Assembly: GCA_937942105.1 (NCBI GenBank)
Contig: CALDFS010000067.1
Coordinates: 1-11,478 of the forward strand
Source: an uncultured Ruminococcus sp.
GTDB taxonomy: Bacteria; Bacillota; Clostridia; Oscillospirales; Ruminococcaceae
Length of the DNA: 11,478 bases
Direction of reading: 5' to 3'
Part shown: positions 5,971 through 11,478 of the stretch, in pieces
How positions within the stretch are numbered: the stretch's first letter is position 1
Layout of the letters: every line of letters begins with the position of its first letter
The notes under the pieces: model-generated
Told to the model about the DNA's origin: nothing
What the model saw: only the letters and a program-made list of their open reading frames with translations
Database searches by the model: none
Program-made: the position numbers and the translations under genes

Positions 5971-7425
5971 TCAATCCGCAGTTTCGCTACTATCGATAAA
6001 CTTCGCTATATTTGCGTTCAGCTCATCGACTGTTGCCTGAAGGGCATCTGCGTTAGCTTCCTTTGCCTGTGCCCAGGATGTAGGCTCCACGCTTGTGGTT
6101 ATCGACTGGCAGTTAGATATAAATTTGTTGATGTTATCGCCAAGACCGCCCTCGTAGTTTATAACAGTGCTGTGGGACTGCGCAAGCTCATACATAGTAT
6201 CCATCATTTCGAGCATCTCATCGCTCCAGAGATAGACCTCCTTCAGCTGCTTTTTATCGATATCAACTACAATCGGGTCTATAACCTTGAATCGGCAGCA
6301 GGCAGCGTAAAGAGCCACTCCCTCGGGGTTCTGCGCTCCCTTTATCAGGCAGATGCCTGTCGGGATGGTATCTACATAATAGTTTCCGTCGCCGGCTTCA
6401 TCCCTGGGAATCGGGCAGAACATTATTTCGCCGTTTGCAATATCGCCCCAGACCGGGGATATTTCATCAACCGGGCCGGTGAAGGTCCATGTTCCCCGAA
6501 GCCAGAACAGGCAAAGCCCTTCGTTCATGCCTGTGCCCTCGCTTCCGGAGCCTCTTGTTGACCAGCCGTTGTTCCAGATGGGGTATACGCACTGATTCTT
6601 GTTTAAATCATAAAGATAGGTTGCCGCGCGTTCAAGCCTTGGGTCGTCGATATTAGAAACGAACTTTGCCTTTTCGGCATCGAGCGTTACAAGCATGGTG
6701 CCTGATGACGTCATGAATGCCGGGCTTGCACCCCAGCCGTCGATGGCGTATCTGTCCGCATCGGGGTCGGAGAAGTCAAGGCACATATCGTAGAAGACCT
6801 TCCACGTCCATTCATCGTTTGCGAACAGCTCGGCAGGGTCGTCAAAGCCCCATTCCTCAATTACTCTGCGGTTGTATGCGCAGACGTTGTTGAAGGTCGC
6901 ATCGGTCACGAACATATAGTGATGCTCGCCGAGGGAAAAGTATTTGTCGGCAAACTCCTTCATACCAGACCACAGCGGGTCGTCATAGTCAACATAACCG
7001 TCTACCGGCGCGAATACACCGCTCAGGTAGTATTTCGGGAAGGTCTCGGCGTAGCCGTCGTAATAGTCCGGAGATGTCCCTGCCAGTACAAGGTTTGCAA
7101 GGCTTGTGAATCTATCCGACCAGGTACACTCTATCCACTCGACCTCACAGCCGTATTTTTCGCGGAAGGTCCAGTAACCGGTCTGAATGATCTCATCCTC
7201 CGAGTAATTGTGCACACTGTCATGCCATCCGTAGTACTGTATTGTACTTCCGGATGCTGCGGCATCCTCAACCGCAGGAAGCCTGATTCCCGCCGCTCCG
7301 AGTATGGCTTCGGAATCCTCGGTGGAAAGGGTCAGCTGAATGATTTTGGGCTTTTGCTTTCCGCAGCCAACAAGAGCTACGACAAGTATTGCCGCCAAAA
7401 TGATTGCAATGATTCGTTTTGACAT
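5971..7425 (-). CDS. Extracellular solute-binding lipoprotein, family 1 (carbohydrate ABC uptake type)
   Basis: A 484-residue lipoprotein with a hydrophobic signal (residues 4-20) ending in LVGC, lipidated at Cys21. The mature part reads as a family-1 solute-binding protein: the early beta strand TIQYYGWHD (61-69), the hinge-side stretch LANLVLAGTSPDYYDG (109-124), and many aromatic residues (W, Y, F) as expected of an oligosaccharide-binding cleft. It would capture a sugar outside the cell and hand it to an ABC permease, but no permease gene is next to it in this window. The start is set by AAGGAAG seven bases before the ATG. It lies 106 bases downstream of the AraC-family regulator gene on the same strand, and that gap holds an inverted repeat. 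The ligand is probably a hemicellulose or arabinan oligosaccharide, inferred from the GH43 neighbour. Confidence 0.9.
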   Translation of the reverse strand: MSKRIIAIILAAILVVALVGCGKQKPKIIQLTLSTEDSEAILGAAGIRLPAVEDAAASGSTIQYYGWHDSVHNYSEDEIIQTGYWTFREKYGCEVEWIECTWSDRFTSLANLVLAGTSPDYYDGYAETFPKYYLSGVFAPVDGYVDYDDPLWSGMKEFADKYFSLGEHHYMFVTDATFNNVCAYNRRVIEEWGFDDPAELFANDEWTWKVFYDMCLDFSDPDADRYAIDGWGASPAFMTSSGTMLVTLDAEKAKFVSNIDDPRLERAATYLYDLNKNQCVYPIWNNGWSTRGSGSEGTGMNEGLCLFWLRGTWTFTGPVDEISPVWGDIANGEIMFCPIPRDEAGDGNYYVDTIPTGICLIKGAQNPEGVALYAACCRFKVIDPIVVDIDKKQLKEVYLWSDEMLEMMDTMYELAQSHSTVINYEGGLGDNINKFISNCQSITTSVEPTSWAQAKEANADALQATVDELNANIAKFIDSSETAD

Positions 7426-7457
7426 TTTAATTCTTCCTTTCGTTTTGTTTTTTGATT

Positions 7458-7481
7458 TGTATATGTTAGCATAAAATGCTA
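7458..7481 (-). promoter_or_regulatory. Candidate operator and -10 box upstream of the solute-binding protein gene
   Basis: An inverted repeat, TAGCAT-aaa-ATGCTA (7467-7481), lies directly upstream of a -10-like TATACA on the - strand (7458-7463), which would give a leader of about 26 bases. No good -35 box is found 16-18 bases upstream, as expected of an activator-dependent promoter. The inverted repeat is seen directly; its role is inferred. Confidence 0.4.
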
Positions 7482-7531
7482 TGGGATACTGTTTTCAGCC
7501 CAGAGCAGCCTTGGGTCGCCTGCTTCACCTA

Positions 7532-9637
7532 TCAATACACCGTTTCGCGGTACTCCATCGGTGAAACGCCGGTGCTTTGCCTGAACTGCCGCGAGAAGAA
7601 TTTTACGTCGGAATATCCGCAGCTTTGGGATATTGCGTATATGCTCATTGCTCCGGTGCAAAGAAGGTACTTTGCGTGGGTCAGGCGGGCTTCTATGCAG
7701 TCCTGATTGTAGCTGATTTTAAAGCATTGACGATATATCGAGCGGAAATATCCCGCGCTTACGCATAGCCGCTTTGCAGCGCTTTTCACATCCTTAATGC
7801 TATTAGGAAAGGCGTATATCTCCCGCCTGAGGGCTACAAGAGCTTTATAGTGCAGGGCTTGACTGCTTTCTGACATATCCATCGCTAAAGCTTGTGCCAA
7901 GTCTTCTGCTGACTGTCTTATATCAGTCAGTCCGCCTTCGGATGAAGCGAACACCGCAGTAACGGCAGACATATCGTATTCCGAGAACAGGCTGTGGTTT
8001 ACCAGAGCCTTTATGCGGTCATAAAGCAGTGGAGCGGTGCCTTTTGACAGGATAAGAAAACAGCTGTCATCAGCTCGGCAGAACACCTCGTGGTTTCTTC
8101 CGCTCTGCCTTATCGCCCTTGCCGCCGCCGAGATGATATCGCTGTGAAAGCTTTCGCCAAGCTCAAACTCCGCACCGTCGCCGAAAATCAGCTTGACGGC
8201 ATAAAGCCTTCGCCCGTCCGCCGGAACAGCTGCCAGTATATGCTCGAATTCGCGGAGGTTGTAAAAGCCGGTCAGCGAATCGTAAAGCTCGGAGATGCGG
8301 CGGCAGTTTGTCAGGTAATGGATATCGTTTTTCATCCGCAGAAATTCAAGGGCGTTGGAGACGGTTTTTGAATAGTCCCTGAAGCTGAAATCGTAGACCT
8401 CGGGGTGTGCAAACTCCAGCACCGTGCAGCCGTAAAGTCTTTTCTGGAAGTACAGCGGGCAGAGGTAGTAAGCCGAGGGTGAGTCATCACCTGAGGAGAT
8501 ATCCTGCAAAAGGCTGTCCCGCGGGAGCGCTATTGGCGATTCGGGCGATTTCGAGCCGTCTATTTTACAGCTGAGTATCTCCCTGCCCTCGTATTTCGAG
8601 CTGTTCCAAGCCTTATCAAGGCAGAGCCGCAGACTTTTTGCGCCGTGAAGCAGATAGAAATACCTGCTTAAAACGCCGGTAAACTCAGCAAGCGTCCGGC
8701 AAAGCGTCAGACTGCTTGCAAGCTGGGCAACCGAGCTTACCACCATGCGGTACTGCCCTATTCTTTGGAAGCGTATTTCGTCCCCGAGCTGACCCGCGTT
8801 CACTCCGCAGGGGCAGGTGTTTCCGTAGATTATCTCGCCGTCCGCCGGTGCGCGGTATTCCTCGTTCAGAACGGCAAAAACAGCGTCCTGCCCGAGCTTC
8901 TGGCGGCTTCGGCGGTAGGTTGTAAGAAACGGATAGTAAAAGGTACGATAGTCGGTGCTGTCAAAGCCGGTGATAGAAATCCGCCCGGGGATGTCTATTC
9001 CCGCCTGAGTAAGAGAGTCGCTCAGCCCATATGCCATATAGTCGTTAAGGCAGATGACTGCTTCGGGCAGTTCAAGCTCTGCGCTTATGTACCGCGCGGC
9101 AAGCTCCTCGCCGGAATCGTTCCAGAAGTTGCCTTTTATTATCCTGTTGGGGGATATGCCGTGTTCATTAAAAGCGTCAAGGCAGCCCAAAAGGCGAATC
9201 GCGGAAACCGGGTCGCCGTCAGCACCGGCTAAGATGTCTATTTTTTTATAGCTGTGAACCGTTATAAGATGCTCGACGATTTTGCGGATATCCTCACGGT
9301 CACAGGAGGGAATGCTAATGCAGCCATCAATATCCCCGCCGATAACAGCCGCCGGGATGCCTGCTCTGCGAATTTTTTCAACCGCCTCATCTAAAACCGA
9401 AATATCGAAAAACGCCTCAGCAGTGATGATAACACCGTCGAAATCCTCCGGGCGGAACAGCCCGTAGATGACGTTTTCAAAGTTCAGAATGTCGTCCTTC
9501 ACCCAGTGATTGTATATATTTGTAAAGACGCAGACGTCTGCCCCGCGCGAAAAGGCGGCGGTGATTATCCCCAAAAGAGTGGATTTTTGTTCAACAGCGT
9601 CTGCACGGGCGGTCAGAACCGCGATTTTTCTTTTCAT
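7532..9637 (-). CDS. XylR-like AraC-family regulator with PBP sensor, GAF-like region and degenerate GGDEF domain
   Basis: A 701-residue cytoplasmic regulator with no signal peptide or membrane segment. Residues 1-275 read as a LacI/PBP-like sugar-sensor domain, starting directly at MKRKIAVLTA without a LacI helix-turn-helix and including ITGFDSTDY (222-230). Residues about 290-437 resemble a GAF domain. Residues 452-535 resemble GGDEF: DSLTGFYN (453-460) is the classic entry motif, but the active loop reads CRADDSCF (520-527) instead of RxGGDEF, so it should not make c-di-GMP. Residues 603-698 are an AraC DNA-binding domain with the usual second helix-turn-helix ending in GVSPMEYR (690-697). 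E. coli XylR also joins a PBP-like domain to an AraC domain, but has no GAF or GGDEF. I chose the ATG at 9637 over a TTG 15 bases upstream because GGGAAG precedes it. It probably controls the flanking lipoprotein genes and itself. Confidence 0.92.
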   Translation of the reverse strand: MKRKIAVLTARADAVEQKSTLLGIITAAFSRGADVCVFTNIYNHWVKDDILNFENVIYGLFRPEDFDGVIITAEAFFDISVLDEAVEKIRRAGIPAAVIGGDIDGCISIPSCDREDIRKIVEHLITVHSYKKIDILAGADGDPVSAIRLLGCLDAFNEHGISPNRIIKGNFWNDSGEELAARYISAELELPEAVICLNDYMAYGLSDSLTQAGIDIPGRISITGFDSTDYRTFYYPFLTTYRRSRQKLGQDAVFAVLNEEYRAPADGEIIYGNTCPCGVNAGQLGDEIRFQRIGQYRMVVSSVAQLASSLTLCRTLAEFTGVLSRYFYLLHGAKSLRLCLDKAWNSSKYEGREILSCKIDGSKSPESPIALPRDSLLQDISSGDDSPSAYYLCPLYFQKRLYGCTVLEFAHPEVYDFSFRDYSKTVSNALEFLRMKNDIHYLTNCRRISELYDSLTGFYNLREFEHILAAVPADGRRLYAVKLIFGDGAEFELGESFHSDIISAAARAIRQSGRNHEVFCRADDSCFLILSKGTAPLLYDRIKALVNHSLFSEYDMSAVTAVFASSEGGLTDIRQSAEDLAQALAMDMSESSQALHYKALVALRREIYAFPNSIKDVKSAAKRLCVSAGYFRSIYRQCFKISYNQDCIEARLTHAKYLLCTGAMSIYAISQSCGYSDVKFFSRQFRQSTGVSPMEYRETVY

Positions 9638-9657
9638 GTAATCACTTCCCAAATAAA

Positions 9658-9686
9658 AGTATAGATTTTGCAGGTCAGAATGTCAA
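9658..9686 (-). promoter_or_regulatory. Strong promoter of the AraC-family regulator gene
   Basis: On the - strand a perfect TTGACA (plus coordinates 9681-9686) and TATACT (9658-9663) are separated by 17 bases. The predicted start is near 9651, only about 14 bases before the start codon, so the leader is just long enough for a ribosome binding site. Confidence 0.85.
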
Positions 9687-9700
9687 GCATTGCAGGTTCA
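9668..9700. promoter_or_regulatory. Direct repeats 22 bp apart over the regulator promoter (AraC-type operator)
   Basis: TTGCAGGT occurs at 9668-9675 and again at 9690-9697, followed by TCA with a one-base offset. The copies flank the -35 box of the regulator gene at a spacing of two helical turns, the usual layout of AraC-family half-sites. The repeat was not found near the solute-binding or DUF1593 genes. Autoregulation is inferred. Confidence 0.55.
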
Positions 9701-9738
9701 TTTTTTGATATTAAGGTGGATTATCTGAACATATGCTA

Positions 9739-9766
9739 TTGACCGCTCGCGATTTTTAAGTATGAT
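9739..9766 (+). promoter_or_regulatory. Promoter of the GH43 lipoprotein gene
   Basis: TTGACC (9739-9744) and TATGAT (9761-9766), each 5 of 6 to consensus, are separated by 16 bases. The predicted start is near 9773, about 25 bases before the start codon. It is divergent from the regulator promoter; the two -35 boxes are 52 bases apart. Confidence 0.75.
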
Positions 9767-9774
9767 AGTATCAT
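9762..9774. repeat. Inverted repeat over the GH43 -10 box and start point
   Basis: ATGATA-g-TATCAT, 6-bp perfect arms around one base. It covers most of the -10 box and the predicted transcription start. Its position suits a repressor operator, but the motif is short and AT-rich. Confidence 0.45.
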
Positions 9775-9797
9775 CAACAAAAATGGGAGGAAGAGAT

Positions 9798-11333
9798 ATG
9801 AAGAAATCCTTGAAGACTGTTTCGGCGATATTATGCGCGGCTTTAATGCTGAGCGGATGTGCCGGTGCAAGAAAAATCATCGACTCAAAACCCATTGAGA
9901 GCAAAATTGAGGAGGCAAGTGAAATGATTTACAAAACAGAAACAAACGCAAACCCCATTTCGCCGATAGTATTCTGCGCCGACCCGACTTCGGTCGAGTA
10001 CAAGGGCAGGCTTTACGTATACGGCACGAACGACAGCCAGCAGAGGGACGGCTCTGCTCCCGGCGGGAAAAACAGCTACGAAAAAATAAAGTCGCTGGTG
10101 ATGTTCTCCACCGACGACATGGTTAACTGGACGTATCACGGGCTTATAAACGTGGGCGAGATCGCGCCGTGGATATATAATTCCTGGGCGCCGTCGGTCT
10201 GCTCAAGAATCGAGGATGACGGCAAGACACACTTCTACCTCTACTTCTCGAACAGCGGAAACGGCGTTGGCGTACTCACCGCGACGAATCCCTTGGGTCC
10301 TTGGAGCGACCCTTTGGGCAAGCCGCTTATCTATCAGAATATGCCCGGTCTTGAAAACTGCCCCGCGCCGTTCGACCCGGGAGTTGTAATAGACGAAAAC
10401 GGCGACGGTTACCTTTCCTTCGGCGGAGGTGCCCCGAATGACAGCACGGAGGTATATTCGAGCATTCCGAAAATAGTAAAGCTCGGCGATGATATGCTTT
10501 CGTTCGACAGCGATTTTGTGCCGATAAACGTTCCCTTCTTCTTTGAGGCAAACGAGCTTAATTATATCAACGGCATCTATTACTACTCCTACAGCACAGA
10601 CTGGCGGAACCGTGGTATGTGGAAGGAGCGCAAAATGAGCGCACCGCCGGTTTGCAGCATGGCATATCTCACCACAAAAACACCTTTGGACAGCGAAAGC
10701 TGGGAGTTCCGCGGCGGATTCTTCCTTAACGCCGGTCAGGGCAAAAACGGCGCATCGGGCATGAGATGGACAAACAACCACACGCATTTCTTTGAATACA
10801 TGGGTAAGGATTACATTCTGCATCACACAAATCTTTTGGAAGAAACGCGCGGCGAGGAAGGCGGCTTCCGCAGCATGATGGTGGACTATCTGCCTGTTGA
10901 TAAGCAAACCGGCGAGATTCCGCTGAGTGCCGCCACCCGCGAGGGCGTTAAGCAGATAAAGCCGTTTGACCCATACAAGGAAACCGCCGGAACGACGATG
11001 TTCACCTCGGCGGATATAGATTTCAGCGATGAGGAGCGTCTGGCGGCGGTATCGGAAAAGAACGGCGGCTGGATACTGATAAAAAGCGTTGATTTTAAGG
11101 ATGGAGCAGGCAGGCTTTTAGCTGAGGTAAAGGGCAACGGTCAGCTGGAAATCAGGCTTGACTGCAAGTCCGCCGAACCGTCTGCCGCTTTGAGCTTCGA
11201 CTGTGAGGAATTTACTTGGGTTCAAAGCGCGGAAACAGCGGATATCTCAGGTGTGCATGATGTTTACATCCTTATGACCGAGGGCGTGGAGCTTAGGGCT
11301 TGGGAGTTTGAAGAGGATTCAGAGGAGGAGTAA
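9798..11333 (+). CDS. Lipoprotein glycoside hydrolase family 43 with CBM6-like C-terminal domain
   Basis: A 511-residue extracellular lipoprotein, with lipobox LSGC and Cys21. Residues about 53-385 form a GH43-type five-bladed propeller: ADPTSVEYKGRLYVYGTND places the general-base Asp at 62, FDPGVVIDENGDGYLSFGG places the pKa-modulating Asp at 193, and PFFFEANELNYINGIYYY places the general-acid Glu at 250. NNHTH (326-330) matches the His-containing family motif. Residues about 400-503 look like a CBM6 beta-sandwich (GGWILIKSVDF, GVHDVYILM). GH43 enzymes are beta-xylosidases, alpha-L-arabinofuranosidases or arabinanases; which applies here cannot be read. The start is the ATG at 9798, seven bases after GGGAGG (9785-9790). 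It is divergent from the AraC-family regulator and has its own promoter and terminator, so it is a single-gene unit probably under that regulator. All three catalytic residues are present. Confidence 0.92.
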   Translation: MKKSLKTVSAILCAALMLSGCAGARKIIDSKPIESKIEEASEMIYKTETNANPISPIVFCADPTSVEYKGRLYVYGTNDSQQRDGSAPGGKNSYEKIKSLVMFSTDDMVNWTYHGLINVGEIAPWIYNSWAPSVCSRIEDDGKTHFYLYFSNSGNGVGVLTATNPLGPWSDPLGKPLIYQNMPGLENCPAPFDPGVVIDENGDGYLSFGGGAPNDSTEVYSSIPKIVKLGDDMLSFDSDFVPINVPFFFEANELNYINGIYYYSYSTDWRNRGMWKERKMSAPPVCSMAYLTTKTPLDSESWEFRGGFFLNAGQGKNGASGMRWTNNHTHFFEYMGKDYILHHTNLLEETRGEEGGFRSMMVDYLPVDKQTGEIPLSAATREGVKQIKPFDPYKETAGTTMFTSADIDFSDEERLAAVSEKNGGWILIKSVDFKDGAGRLLAEVKGNGQLEIRLDCKSAEPSAALSFDCEEFTWVQSAETADISGVHDVYILMTEGVELRAWEFEEDSEEE

Positions 11334-11354
11334 TACTTCCATCTGTGCAAAATT

Positions 11355-11399
11355 AAAAGAGCTGTCAGATTTATGGTCTGATGGCTCTTTTGGATTTTT
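11355..11399 (+). terminator. Intrinsic terminator of the GH43 gene
   Basis: A 15-bp stem (11355-11369 with 11377-11391, two G-T wobbles) with a 7-base loop, ending in TTTT and a second T-run at 11395-11399, located 22 bases after the stop codon. The matching A-run on the left arm could let it work in both directions. Confidence 0.85.
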
Positions 11400-11436
11400 G
11401 TTGTAGGTCGATATTCCCCATCCATGATAGACACAT

Positions 11437-11451
11437 TCTAAACAGTTTAGA
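11437..11451. repeat. Short inverted repeat at the window end
   Basis: TCTAAAC-a-GTTTAGA, 7-bp perfect arms around one base, in AT-rich sequence after the GH43 terminator. It could be an operator for a gene beyond the window. No gene is visible between 11334 and the window end. Confidence 0.35.
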
Positions 11452-11478
11452 TATAAGCTTTAGCTCAAATCATCCATT

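Noticed and set aside
6919..7422. Open frame on the + strand opposite the solute-binding protein gene
   Set aside because: It overlaps a complete lipoprotein gene with a clear signal peptide and ribosome binding site on the other strand; no independent start signals are seen.
10203..10907. Open frame of over 230 codons on the - strand opposite the GH43 gene
   Set aside because: It is antisense to conserved GH43 catalytic motifs, resembles no family and has no promoter or ribosome binding site.
1..11478. Mobile element or CRISPR signatures as the cause of the compositional blocks
   Set aside because: No transposase, integrase, terminal inverted repeats with target duplications, or regularly spaced repeats were seen; recombination or assembly joining is the simpler reading.

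Overview
The window looks like a chromosomal fragment of a gut-type Firmicute (class Clostridia, Oscillospiraceae/Lachnospiraceae-like). The basis is strong GGAGG-type ribosome binding sites, Gram-positive-style lipoproteins, a TM287/288-type ABC exporter, and a glycan-use gene set led by an AraC-family regulator. No tRNA, rRNA, CRISPR array, transposase, integrase or phage gene is visible. Composition is uneven, in three blocks: a GC-rich block (1 to ~1,665), a lower-GC block (~1,670 to ~4,500) and a block of roughly half GC (4,508 to the end).

Left part, + strand (1-4,214), efflux functions. The end of one ABC exporter half-transporter (3-446) overlaps by 4 bases a complete second half (443-2,194). 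Their ATPase motifs are complementary: the first lacks the catalytic Glu and the H-loop His, the second has both but carries a degenerate signature. This is a heterodimeric exporter with one dead ATP site. A small Cys-rich protein follows (2,225-2,596). Next comes a MATE efflux pump (2,796-4,214) with its own strong extended -10 promoter and an intrinsic terminator hairpin between promoter and gene, a likely attenuator. Inside the second ABC gene, codon use changes abruptly near 1,665-1,676, suggesting a recombinant gene or an assembly join.

Gap at 4,215-4,507: no convincing gene. It holds a perfect 16-bp palindrome and a second promoter-plus-terminator module that could make a hairpin RNA of about 70 nt.

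Right part (4,508-11,333), a glycan-use locus. A divergent pair starts near 9.65-9.8 kb. To the left, on the - strand, are a 701-aa XylR-like regulator (periplasmic-binding-protein-like sensor, GAF-like region, degenerate GGDEF, AraC DNA-binding domain), a family-1 solute-binding lipoprotein, and an Sde0182/DUF1593-type lipoprotein with a nucleoside-hydrolase-like fold. To the right, on the + strand, is a GH43 glycosidase lipoprotein with a CBM6-like C-terminus. Both divergent promoters are easily read. Direct repeats 22 bp apart lie over the regulator's own promoter and an inverted repeat lies over the GH43 -10. The likely picture is a cell-surface set that binds and trims a hemicellulose or arabinan-type glycan, controlled by a sugar-sensing regulator. 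No ABC permease or ATPase for sugar uptake is in the window.
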